A stretch of DNA of 64,000 bases from Betaproteobacteria bacterium HGW-Betaproteobacteria-9 (lineage in GTDB: Bacteria > Pseudomonadota > Gammaproteobacteria > Burkholderiales > Burkholderiaceae_C). The stretch lies in contig PHCC01000024.1 of the NCBI GenBank assembly GCA_002842215.1, positions 1-64,000 of the forward strand. The letters are read 5' to 3'. The position numbers were made by a program, and so were the translations under genes. Below are positions 57,195-64,000 of this stretch, piece after piece. The notes under the pieces are model-generated. The model worked only from the letters and a program-made list of their open reading frames with translations, did no database searches and was not told where the DNA came from. The stretch's first letter is position 1; each line of letters opens with the position of its first letter.

Positions 57195-57938
57195 ATGCCG
57201 CTCACCATGCTGATCTGGCCCCTCCCCGCACTGCTGACCTGGGCGCTCGCCTGGGCGGTCTTCGTGGGGTTGCGGGCGGCGGGGCTGGGGGCCGTGGCGG
57301 CGTTCGTGCTGGCGCTGCTGGCCTCGGGCGCGCCGGCCTGGACCGGCCGGACCCCCTGGCGCCGGGCGTTCATGCTCGGCGGCTTCCCGCTCTCGTTGCT
57401 GGCCACGGGGGCGGCCGGTGCGCTGCCGGGCTGGATCTGGCTGGTGCCGCTGGCGCTGTTGCTGGCGCTGTACCCGCTCAACACCTGGCGCGACGCGCCA
57501 CTGTTCCCCACGCCCGGGTCGGCGCTGAAGGGCTTGGCCCGCGCGGCGCCTTTGGCCGACGGTGCGCGGGTGGTGGACGCGGGTTGCGGTCTGGGCGCAG
57601 GCTTGAAAGAGTTGCACAGCGAGTATCCGCAAGCCCACATCCTCGGTCTGGAATGGAGCTGGCCGCTGACGGCCCTGTGCGCCTTGCGCTGCCGTTTTGC
57701 CCGGGTGCGCCGGGCCGATATCTGGGCTGCTGACTGGTCGGGCTACGACCTGGTCTATCTGTTCCAGCGTCCGGAGAGCATGCCGCGCGCGATGGACAAG
57801 GCGGCCAGGGAGTTGCGGCCGGGGAGCTGGCTGGTCAGTCTGGAGTTTGAGGCGGTCGGCTGGGCGCACCGCGCACGGCTGCAGAACGTGGACGGCAAAC
57901 CGGTGTGGCTGTACCAGGCCCCGTTTCAGCGGCGCTGA
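57195..57938 (+). CDS. Membrane-anchored class I SAM-dependent methyltransferase
   Basis: A 247-residue protein whose first 95 residues hold three hydrophobic segments (about 5-25, 28-45 and 58-90), followed by a class I methyltransferase fold with motif I VVDAGCGLGAGLKELH (about residues 125-140), acidic motif II GLEWSW and motif III region YDLVYLFQRPE. The substrate is unknown; the membrane anchor suggests a lipid or envelope target (inference). The ATG at 57195 is used, with an alternative at 57207. Paired with the YkgJ-type gene upstream. Confidence 0.82.
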   Translation: MPLTMLIWPLPALLTWALAWAVFVGLRAAGLGAVAAFVLALLASGAPAWTGRTPWRRAFMLGGFPLSLLATGAAGALPGWIWLVPLALLLALYPLNTWRDAPLFPTPGSALKGLARAAPLADGARVVDAGCGLGAGLKELHSEYPQAHILGLEWSWPLTALCALRCRFARVRRADIWAADWSGYDLVYLFQRPESMPRAMDKAARELRPGSWLVSLEFEAVGWAHRARLQNVDGKPVWLYQAPFQRR

Positions 57939-57968
57939 ACCGCTGTCACCCCCTTCGCTGGTGCCGGT

Positions 57969-58355
57969 TCAGCGCCAGGCCAGCCAGACCACGCCCAGCA
58001 ACAACAAGGCCATGCCCCAGAGCAGCAGGCGCGTGCGCACCCGCAGCACCTCTACCGCGCCGACCAGCCGCGCGTTCTGCTCGGCGAGTTCGGTCAATGT
58101 CTGGGTGAGCTGGGCCTGGGTCTGCGCCAACTGGGTGATCTCCTGCTGCGCGCTGACCAGGCGGGCGTTGAGTGCGGCCAGGCTGGTCTGGGCAGCGCCC
58201 GGTGGGTCGATCACCTCTTTGGGTGCTTCGGGTGTCGGCGCCGGAGCGCGCTGCCGGTCCAGCAACTTGCGCGCGGCGTTGAGCACCTTGGGCGCATGTT
58301 CGATCACGTCGCCCCAGGGAATGACTTTCAGGGCAACCAGCCAGGGGATGGCCAT
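57969..58355 (-). CDS. Hypothetical protein with coiled coil and C-terminal membrane helix
   Basis: A 128-residue protein beginning MAIPWLVALKVIPWGDVIEH, then a basic helix (ARKLLDRQR), a Pro-rich linker, a long Gln/Leu-rich coiled coil (about residues 58-100; QTSLAALNARLVSAQQEITQ) and a C-terminal transmembrane segment (RLLLWGMALLLLGVVWLAW). Architecture resembles small tail-anchored coiled-coil proteins of unknown function common in Burkholderiales. Codon use looks genuine. Convergent with the methyltransferase gene and divergent from the YeeE-type gene. Confidence 0.65.
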   Translation of the reverse strand: MAIPWLVALKVIPWGDVIEHAPKVLNAARKLLDRQRAPAPTPEAPKEVIDPPGAAQTSLAALNARLVSAQQEITQLAQTQAQLTQTLTELAEQNARLVGAVEVLRVRTRLLLWGMALLLLGVVWLAWR

Positions 58356-58498
58356 GGGGTTCCTTTCAGGGACAGTGGGCAGGGTGGTTTGAGCTTACCC
58401 GCTATCACCACGGTGCCAGATGTTGCGCCGCATCAAGTCCCACGCCGCAGCGGGGCGTAACATGGTCGCTTGCGCATATTTTCATGAATGGAGTCGTC

Positions 58499-59620
58499 AT
58501 GGACTGGACGGGCTGGATCGAGCGTTTTGGTGAACCGGGTGTGCTGGCGGTCTGTGGCCTGCTCACCGGGCTGGCCTTCGGCTTCTTCGCGCAACGCTCC
58601 AAGTTCTGCCTGCGCGCGGCCGTGATCGAGTTCTGGCACGGCAAGTTCGGCGAAAAGCTCGCGGTCTGGCTGCTGGCCTTTTCCACCGCCGTGGTGGCCG
58701 TGCAGTTGTTCGTGGTTTCCGGGCTGCTCGATGTGAGCACCGCACGCCAACTGTCTTCCCGTGGCAGCCTCTCGGGCGCGATGATCGGCGGGCTGATTTT
58801 CGGCGTGGGCATGGTCATGACGCGCGGCTGCGCGAGCCGCCTGCTGGTGCTCTCGGCCAACGGCAACCTGCGGGCGCTGCTCTCGGGTCTGATCTTCGCC
58901 GTGACGGCGCAGGCTTCGCTCAGTGGCGTGCTGGCGCCCTGGCGCGAAACCATCGCCGGCTGGTGGACGGTGGACGGTGGCCCCGCGCGCAGCCTGCTGT
59001 CGGTGGTGGGCGTCGGTCCGATGGACGGGCTGGCTTTCGCCGCGGTGTGGCTGGTGACAGCGGGCTTCTTTGCCTACTACAGCGGCTGGGGTTTCTGGAA
59101 GTGGGCCGGCGGCATCGGCACCGGGCTGGCCGTGGCACTGGCCTGGCTGGCCACCTACCAGGTGCTGGCGCATTCGTTCGAGCCGGTGCAGATCCAGGGC
59201 ATGACCTTCAGTGGCCCGTCGGCCGAATGGCTGATGCGGGTGTTAAGCAACCCCGGCGAGCCCTGGAACTTTGACCTTGGCCTCATGCCCGGCGTGTTCC
59301 TGGGTTCGCTGATCGGCGCCCTGGTCGGCCGAGACTGGAAGCTCGAAGGTTTTGGCGGCGGTTACACCATGCCGCGCTACATCATCGGTGCCATCCTCAT
59401 GGGGTTTGGCTCCATGCTGGCCGGCGGCTGCGCCGTGGGCGCGGGCATGACCGGCGGCGCCATCTTCGCCGTCACAGCCTGGGTGACGCTGGTGGGCATG
59501 TGGATCGGTGGCGGTGTGGCTGACCGGGTGTTGGACGGTGCACACAAGCCAGCGCCTGCGCCGGCCCCTTCATCGATGCCCGCCCCGCTGGCGGCGAGCG
59601 CTCCGACCGCTGCCCCCTGA
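58499..59620 (+). CDS. YeeE/YedE-family sulfur-compound transporter
   Basis: A 373-residue polytopic membrane protein of the YeeE/YedE family (TsuA-like thiosulfate transporters). Conserved Cys-containing re-entrant motifs are visible: FAQRSKFCLRAA, GVGMVMTRGCASRLLVLSANGN and LAGGCAVGAGMTGGA. About ten hydrophobic segments span most of the length; the C-terminal tail is Pro/Ala-rich. Such proteins import thiosulfate or handle sulfane sulfur through the Cys residues. The ATG at 58499 has GGAG at 58490-58493; an in-frame ATG at 58484 is less likely. No TusA/TsuB gene is adjacent. Confidence 0.88.
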   Translation: MDWTGWIERFGEPGVLAVCGLLTGLAFGFFAQRSKFCLRAAVIEFWHGKFGEKLAVWLLAFSTAVVAVQLFVVSGLLDVSTARQLSSRGSLSGAMIGGLIFGVGMVMTRGCASRLLVLSANGNLRALLSGLIFAVTAQASLSGVLAPWRETIAGWWTVDGGPARSLLSVVGVGPMDGLAFAAVWLVTAGFFAYYSGWGFWKWAGGIGTGLAVALAWLATYQVLAHSFEPVQIQGMTFSGPSAEWLMRVLSNPGEPWNFDLGLMPGVFLGSLIGALVGRDWKLEGFGGGYTMPRYIIGAILMGFGSMLAGGCAVGAGMTGGAIFAVTAWVTLVGMWIGGGVADRVLDGAHKPAPAPAPSSMPAPLAASAPTAAP

Positions 59621-60856
59621 TCAAGCGGCGCGGTTGGCGCGGCGCAGCAACCACCAGCCCGGCCCGGCCACGGCCAGCAGCAGCGCCGGAAAGCCGACCA
59701 CCGGCGCCCAATCCAGCATGGCCGCCCCCAGTGCGGGCGCCAGCACGCCGCCCAGGGTGTACGAGAGCACCAGCACCGCCGTGCTGTTGACCAGGGTGAT
59801 GCCCTGTTCGCGAGAGCCGATGTCGATCATCGCCAGCGTGTAGAGGCTGCCGCCGGCGCCACCCCACAGGAAGGCCACGGCCGCCGCCAGCCAGGGCGTG
59901 CCGGCCACGAAAGGAATCAGCGCCGTGGCCGCCAGTGTGACCAGCGCGCAGGCGTGCATGATGGCCAGCCGCGCGCGACCCTCGCTGCCCCAGCGCGGGT
60001 GTGCGCTCAGCCGGTCGGCCAGCAACCCGGCGGGCAGCATCATGAGCGCGCTGCCCAGACCGCTGGCCGAGACCAGCAGGGCCGCCGCCGTGGCGCCCAG
60101 GCCCAGGGCCAGGCCGTACAGCGGCAGGATGGACGTGAGTCCGCTCTCGAAGAAACCACCGACAAAACCCACCGTCATGATCAGCGGGTGCGCGCGCAGC
60201 GCGTGCCACACGCCGTGCAGTCCGACGCGCGCGCTGTGGGCATCGTGGGCGCGAGGCAGCGGCGGGATCAGCAGGCTCCACACCAGGCCGATGGTCATGC
60301 TGGCGAGCACCAGCCACAGCGCCAGCGCGCTCTGCGCACCCACGGCCGCCAGCAGCGCGGGCCCAATCACGAAGGTGGTGCCGACCATGGTTTCGAACAG
60401 GCCCACCATGCGCCCGCGCTGGCGGGGTGACGCGAACTCGGCCACCACCGCTTCGGCCAGCACCCAGCGCAGGCCCGACGCCGCGCCGGCCACGAACTCG
60501 AACACGAACCAGGCGGGCAGCCAGCTGGTGAACAGGAAGCCGGTCGTGCTGAGCACCGGTACCAGCGCCGCCAGCCACAGTGTGGGCCGCCGCCCCAGCC
60601 GCTGCGTGATGGCTGAAGCAAACGACGTGATGGCGAACACGCCCACCCAGCCCGTGGCCGCCAGCAGGCCGGCCAGCGCGTTCGACACGCCGTCCCCTTT
60701 GAGGCGCAACAGCAGCAGCGGCATGAGCATGAAGTAGCCCACCAGCTCGAAGAACGTGGAACCGAAGATGGCCACCAGGCCCAGCCGGGCGTGGGTCGGT
60801 GCCACCGCCGGGAGGTTGGTACCGCTGTGGCCAGGAGGCAGCGGGTGTTCGCTCAT
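59621..60856 (-). CDS. MFS transporter
   Basis: A 411-residue major facilitator superfamily permease with about 12 hydrophobic helices. The loop 2-3 signature is diverged (SAITQRLGRRPTLWLAA). Between the halves lies a cytoplasmic loop (IPPLPRAHDAHSARVGLHG). The substrate is unknown; the general pattern is of a drug- or sugar-efflux type MFS. The start ATG at 60856 overlaps the stop of the HAD phosphatase gene by four bases (ATGA), so the two are translationally coupled; the pairing suggests a transported compound related to the phosphatase substrate. Confidence 0.87.
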   Translation of the reverse strand: MSEHPLPPGHSGTNLPAVAPTHARLGLVAIFGSTFFELVGYFMLMPLLLLRLKGDGVSNALAGLLAATGWVGVFAITSFASAITQRLGRRPTLWLAALVPVLSTTGFLFTSWLPAWFVFEFVAGAASGLRWVLAEAVVAEFASPRQRGRMVGLFETMVGTTFVIGPALLAAVGAQSALALWLVLASMTIGLVWSLLIPPLPRAHDAHSARVGLHGVWHALRAHPLIMTVGFVGGFFESGLTSILPLYGLALGLGATAAALLVSASGLGSALMMLPAGLLADRLSAHPRWGSEGRARLAIMHACALVTLAATALIPFVAGTPWLAAAVAFLWGGAGGSLYTLAMIDIGSREQGITLVNSTAVLVLSYTLGGVLAPALGAAMLDWAPVVGFPALLLAVAGPGWWLLRRANRAA

Positions 60857-61665
60857 GCCGCGGTCCCCGTCCCGCGGCCGTCCAGCAGGGCCAGCACCAC
60901 CTCGGCAAAGCCGACACCACGTTCGCTCGCTGTCACATAACGCGGCCGGTGCGTGAGCCGGTCCCAGAACCGCGCCACGTTGGCCACACCCACGCTGTGC
61001 GGGAAGTGGCCGAACATGACCGCGTCGTTGGTCGAGTCGCCCACGTAGACCCAGTGGCCGAGTTCGGTTTCGATGTCCCGGCCCAGGTGCTCGCGAACAA
61101 CCCAGCGCGCGCCCGCCAGCTTGTCGTGCCGGCCGATCCAGCCATTGACATGGATGGAACTCACCGTGGCATGCAGGCCGCCCGCCTGCATCAGGCGCAC
61201 CACCCGCGCGATGGTCGCGTCGTCCAGCTGGGTGAACTCGCTGTGGTCGATGGCGATGTCGGTCTCGCGCCCGGGGCTGTCCTGCGACAGGCGGGTCTGC
61301 GGCAGCTCGGTCAGGATGCGCTGCGCCACCGCCTGCAGGCGTGCGAAGTTGGTTTGCCGCGTCGCGGCGTCCTGCAGGTAGGTCTTGTGCAACCCACCGT
61401 CCGCGCCGCGTGACAGCGCCACGGCACCGTTTTCGGCCACGATGGCGTTGACCGGCCAGTCCAGCGCAAAGGCTTCGCTCCAGCCCGCGGGCCGGCCGGT
61501 GATGGCGAACACCGGCAGGCCCGCTGCGCGCAGGGCGTGCAGGGCGGCCAGCGCGTCGGGCGTGATCGCCCCTCCGGTGGTGAGGGTGTCGTCGATGTCG
61601 GTGAGCACCCCGTGGATGTGGCTGCGCGCGGCCGCTGGCCAGTCTGAAAGCGAGAGATGAGGCAT
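60853..61665 (-). CDS. HAD-IIB phosphatase (mannosyl-3-phosphoglycerate phosphatase-like)
   Basis: A 270-residue HAD phosphatase of the Cof-type IIB class. Motif I is GVLTDIDDTLTTGG (nucleophile Asp), motif II FAITGRPAGWSEAF, and motifs III/IV are KLAGARWVVREH and VYVGDSTNDAVMFGHF. A large C2b cap lies between. The sequence resembles mannosyl-3-phosphoglycerate and sucrose/trehalose phosphate phosphatases. It precedes and overlaps the MFS gene. Divergent from the riboswitch-ahcY unit, with about 57 bases to the riboswitch. Substrate uncertain. Confidence 0.85.
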   Translation of the reverse strand: MPHLSLSDWPAAARSHIHGVLTDIDDTLTTGGAITPDALAALHALRAAGLPVFAITGRPAGWSEAFALDWPVNAIVAENGAVALSRGADGGLHKTYLQDAATRQTNFARLQAVAQRILTELPQTRLSQDSPGRETDIAIDHSEFTQLDDATIARVVRLMQAGGLHATVSSIHVNGWIGRHDKLAGARWVVREHLGRDIETELGHWVYVGDSTNDAVMFGHFPHSVGVANVARFWDRLTHRPRYVTASERGVGFAEVVLALLDGRGTGTAA

Positions 61666-61709
61666 AAAGGTTGAACAGTTTCGCAGATGTCAAAAAAACC
61701 CGTCTGCGG

Positions 61710-61715
61710 TAGAAT
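61710..61715 (+). promoter_or_regulatory. Possible -10 element for the riboswitch-ahcY transcript
   Basis: TAGAAT lies about 8 bases before the first riboswitch stem, which is where a -10 element is expected. No convincing -35 is seen 16-18 bases upstream. Low confidence. Confidence 0.35.
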
Positions 61716-61722
61716 CTTGCGA

Positions 61723-61802
61723 TCCGAGGAGCGTTGCAGCGCACCCCTGACCCATGGTCAGCGCGGGGCGTGAGGCTCGGAAATCCATGCAACGACGCTC
61801 AT
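61723..61802 (+). ncRNA. S-adenosylhomocysteine riboswitch
   Basis: Matches the SAH riboswitch consensus as I remember it: CCGAGGAGCG followed by TTGCAGC, the GGCTCGGAA element and GCAACGACGCTC. CCGAG (61724-61728) pairs with CTCGG (61776-61780), GAGCGT (61729-61734) with ACGCTC (61795-61800), with TTGC/GCAA (61789-61792) extending it in a pseudoknot-like nest; a peripheral hairpin CTGACC/GGTCAG (61747-61761) closes the long arm. It lies directly upstream of ahcY, the usual target. SAH binding turns expression on, raising SAH hydrolase when SAH accumulates. Confidence 0.92.
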
Positions 61803-61852
61803 CCACTGAACGTGCGATGGGCTTTTTTTTGCCCCCGCGTCCAGTGGTTTTT
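61803..61852 (+). terminator. Terminator-like hairpin behind the riboswitch (expression platform)
   Basis: CCACTG (61803-61808) pairs with CAGTGG (61842-61847), enclosing an inner GGGC-T8-GCCC hairpin, and is followed directly by T5. This has the form of an intrinsic terminator between riboswitch and ahcY. Whether it competes with the aptamer's last helix, whose 3' strand ends at 61800, cannot be decided from sequence alone. Confidence 0.5.
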
Positions 61853-61875
61853 GCCAACCTCATCTGGAGCGAACC

Positions 61876-63312
61876 ATGAACGCACGCATTCCCAACGCCG
61901 TCAACGCCGACTGCGTCATCACCGACATCGGCCTGGCCGACTGGGGCCGCAAGGAAATCCGCATCGCCGAGACCGAGATGCCTGGCCTGATGGCCATCCG
62001 GGAAGAGTTCGCACCCAAGCAGGCGCTCAAGGGCGCGCGCATCACCGGCTCGCTGCACATGACCATCCAGACGGCCGTGCTGATCGAGACCCTGCAAGCG
62101 CTGGGCGCCGAAGTGCGCTGGGCGTCGTGCAACATCTTCTCGACGCAGGACCACGCCGCCGCCGCGATCGCCGCCGCCGGCACGCCGGTGTTCGCCGTCA
62201 AGGGCGAAACCCTGACCGACTACTGGGACTACACCCACCGCATCTTCGACTTCGGCCCCAAGGGCAGCGATGGCGAAGGCCCGAACATGATCCTGGACGA
62301 CGGCGGCGACGCCACGCTGCTGATGCACCTGGGCAAGCAGGCCGAGAAGGACCAGAGCGTGCTGGCCAACCCCGGCAGCGAAGAAGAGCGCATCCTGTTC
62401 GCCGCCATCAAGGCCAAGCTCGCCGTTGACAGCACCTGGTACAGCCGCAAGAGCGCCCAGATCATCGGTGTGACCGAAGAAACCACCACCGGCGTGCACC
62501 GCCTGAAGGAAATGTCGGCCAAGGGCAGCCTGATGTTCCGCGCCATCAACGTCAACGACTCGGTGACCAAGAGCAAGTTCGACAACCTGTACGGCTGCCG
62601 CGAATCGCTGGTGGACGGCATCAAGCGCGCCACCGACGTGATGATCGCCGGCAAGGTTGCCTGCGTGGCCGGTTACGGCGACGTGGGCAAGGGCTCGGCC
62701 CAGGCCCTGCGCGCCCTGAGCGCCCAGGTCTGGGTGACCGAGATCGACCCCATCAACGCCCTGCAGGCCGCGATGGAAGGCTACAAGGTCGTGACCATGG
62801 AATACGCCGCCGACAAGGCCGACATCTTCGTGACCACCACCGGCAACCGCGACGTGATCACCTTCGACCACATGGCCGCCATGAAGGACCAGGCCATCGT
62901 CTGCAACATCGGCCATTTCGACAACGAGATCCAGGTCGCCAAGCTGGAAGAGAAATGCCAGTGGGAAGAGATCAAGCCCCAGGTGGACCACGTGATCTTC
63001 CCGGACGGCAAGAAGATCATCCTGCTGGCCAAGGGCCGCCTGGTGAATCTGGGCTGCGGCACCGGCCACCCGAGCTTCGTGATGTCGTCGAGCTTCGCCA
63101 ACCAGACGATTGCGCAGATCGAACTGTTCACGCACAGCGACTACTACGAAAACGGCAAGGTCTACGTGTTGCCCAAGCACCTGGACGAGAAGGTCGCCCG
63201 CCTGCACCTGAAGAAGGTCGGCGCGATGTTGAGCGAGCTGAGCGACGAGCAGGCTGCCTACATCGGCGTGCCGAAGCAGGGCCCCTACAAGCCCGATACG
63301 TACCGGTATTGA
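61876..63312 (+). CDS. ahcY: S-adenosylhomocysteine hydrolase
   Basis: A 478-residue NAD-dependent enzyme that splits SAH into adenosine and homocysteine, recycling the product of methylation reactions. The NAD-binding motif is [15 protein letters not shown] (GxGxxG), and substrate/cap motifs include [41 protein letters not shown] and [14 protein letters not shown]. The insertion of about 40 residues (after residue 150) typical of bacterial and plant SAHases is present. The C-terminus KPDTYRY is the standard end. Ribosome-binding site CTGGAGCGAACC before the ATG at 61876. Controlled by the upstream SAH riboswitch; tlyA follows after 6 bases. Confidence 0.97.
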   Translation: MNARIPNAVNADCVITDIGLADWGRKEIRIAETEMPGLMAIREEFAPKQALKGARITGSLHMTIQTAVLIETLQALGAEVRWASCNIFSTQDHAAAAIAAAGTPVFAVKGETLTDYWDYTHRIFDFGPKGSDGEGPNMILDDGGDATLLMHLGKQAEKDQSVLANPGSEEERILFAAIKAKLAVDSTWYSRKSAQIIGVTEETTTGVHRLKEMSAKGSLMFRAINVNDSVTKSKFDNLYGCRESLVDGIKRATDVMIAGKVACVAGYGDVGKGSAQALRALSAQVWVTEIDPINALQAAMEGYKVVTMEYAADKADIFVTTTGNRDVITFDHMAAMKDQAIVCNIGHFDNEIQVAKLEEKCQWEEIKPQVDHVIFPDGKKIILLAKGRLVNLGCGTGHPSFVMSSSFANQTIAQIELFTHSDYYENGKVYVLPKHLDEKVARLHLKKVGAMLSELSDEQAAYIGVPKQGPYKPDTYRY

Positions 63313-63318
63313 TCGCCG

Positions 63319-64000
63319 ATGCGCGCTGACCAGTTGCTCGTCGAGCGAGGGTTGGCCGCTTCGCGCTCGCAGGCCCAGCGCTTGATCGCGGCGGGTGTGC
63401 GCTGGCGTGTGCCCGGTGGCGACTGGAAAGCGGTGAGCAAAAACGGCGACGAGCTGCGCGAGACGGTGGAACTGGAGCTGCTGGACACGGCGGAGTCGCG
63501 TTTCGTGTCGCGCGGCGGGCTCAAGCTCGACGGCGCGCTGGCGCACTGCGGGATGGACGTGACCGGTCAACGTTGCCTCGACGTGGGCCAGAGCAGCGGC
63601 GGTTTCACCGACTGCCTGCTGCAGCGCGGCGCCGCCCGGGTGGTGGGCGTGGACGTGGGCCAGGGCCAGTTGCACCCGAAGCTGCGGGCCGACGAACGGG
63701 TGGTCTGCATCGAGAAATGCAATGCGCGCGAGCTGACGGCGCAGCAGCTGGTGGATGCGGCCGGCGAAAAAGCCGCCGCGCCGTTTGACCTGATCGTGGG
63801 CGACCTGTCGTTCATCTCGCAGACGCTGGTCTGGCCGGCCATCGTCCCGCTGCTCAAACCACAAGGCAGCCTGCTGATGCTGGTCAAGCCGCAGTTCGAA
63901 CTGCAGCCGGGCCAGATCGGCAAGGGTGGTCTGGTGAAGGACGCGGCGAGCTATGTGCTGGTGCGCGAACGCATCGCGCTGGCCTGCGTGGACAACGGCC
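63319..64000 (+). CDS. tlyA: TlyA-type rRNA methyltransferase/hemolysin (partial)
   Basis: The first 227 residues of a TlyA-family protein; the gene continues beyond the window. An N-terminal S4 RNA-binding domain (MRADQLLVERGLAASRSQAQRLIAAG, residues about 1-60) precedes an FtsJ-like methyltransferase domain with SRGGLKLDGAL, motif I VGQSSGGFTDCLLQRGA, VVGVDVGQGQLH, DLIVGDLSFISQT and VKPQFE. TlyA proteins 2'-O-methylate rRNA in some bacteria. Start ATG at 63319, 6 bases after the ahcY stop, so it is co-transcribed from the riboswitch-controlled promoter. Confidence 0.92.
   Translation, partial: MRADQLLVERGLAASRSQAQRLIAAGVRWRVPGGDWKAVSKNGDELRETVELELLDTAESRFVSRGGLKLDGALAHCGMDVTGQRCLDVGQSSGGFTDCLLQRGAARVVGVDVGQGQLHPKLRADERVVCIEKCNARELTAQQLVDAAGEKAAAPFDLIVGDLSFISQTLVWPAIVPLLKPQGSLLMLVKPQFELQPGQIGKGGLVKDAASYVLVRERIALACVDNG

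Noticed and set aside
55820..57640. A 606-residue minus-strand protein with SMP-30 at its C-terminus.
   Set aside because: Its N-terminal 306 residues are the antisense of the cysteine-cluster and methyltransferase genes; the conserved SMP-30 protein starts at 56722.
59621..61792. A single 723-residue protein fusing the HAD and MFS regions.
   Set aside because: The MFS start at 60856 overlaps the HAD stop (ATGA) and the HAD protein is read in another frame; the fused frame is out of frame in the HAD region.

Overview
The window is a GC-rich, gene-dense stretch of chromosome. Gene content suggests a betaproteobacterium of the order Burkholderiales, probably family Comamonadaceae (Hydrogenophaga/Acidovorax-like). 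This is inferred from the 5S rRNA tail, the two-subunit glycyl-tRNA synthetase, the SAH riboswitch before ahcY, the LiuR-type leucine regulon, a roughly 2000-residue double UvrA, and GC-rich intergenic repeats of a kind I associate with that family. No sequence search was run. I see no prophage, integrase, transposase, tRNA gene or CRISPR array. Almost everything is metabolic or housekeeping.

Layout. 1-97: the 3' end of a 5S rRNA gene (so the end of an rrn operon) and its terminator. 0.15-4.8 kb: an MBL-fold hydrolase, a FadD-like acyl-CoA ligase, an unknown protein and a membrane-anchored lipase-like hydrolase. 4.8-6.6 kb: hppD (tyrosine catabolism) divergent from an Lrp-type regulator, with matching 21-bp palindromes at both ends of the regulator gene. 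6.7-15.7 kb: a co-directional housekeeping run (GNAT protein, corC, lnt, glyQ, glyS, gmhB, plsC, YgjP-like peptidase). 15.7-26.4 kb: first half of a leucine/acyl-CoA catabolic regulon: MBL hydrolase, liuR, thioesterase, isovaleryl-CoA dehydrogenase, carbonic anhydrase, aceK, thiolase, a broken VOC gene, an SDR and a second acyl-CoA dehydrogenase. Two near-identical LiuR-type operators lie at 16854-16873 and 18588-18607. A VOC/TetR divergent pair is inserted between them.

26.6-31 kb: K+ uptake genes trkA-trkH-trkH, with two different TrkH subunits in tandem. 31-35 kb: small stress and hypothetical genes, including a secreted protein interrupted by a run of 12 C residues on its coding strand. 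35-46 kb: an AraC-type regulator divergent from an acyl-CoA synthetase, followed by the second half of the leucine pathway (liuB, liuC, liuD, liuE) interleaved with a DinB gene, a DUF4126 gene and a hydroxyacid reductase. The HMG-CoA lyase (liuE) has lost about 35 internal residues, including its metal-binding histidine motif. 46-49.7 kb: LysE exporter, YbaK, DUF1289, DsbA-like isomerase, universal stress protein, ABC-type binding protein.

49.8-55.8 kb: a 1998-residue tandem UvrA with four intact ABC ATPase cassettes, a degenerate first zinc module and a stretch of intergenic-type repeat translated in frame. 55.8-61.7 kb: gluconolactonase-like protein, cysteine-cluster protein, membrane methyltransferase, YeeE/YedE sulfur transporter, MFS transporter and HAD phosphatase. 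61.7-64 kb: an SAH riboswitch controlling ahcY, then tlyA cut by the window edge.

The most unusual observations are the truncated HMG-CoA lyase, the fused double UvrA with its in-frame repeat, the C12-tract secreted protein, the paired Lrp-type palindromes and the tandem TrkH genes. No intergenic stretch exceeds about 235 bases.
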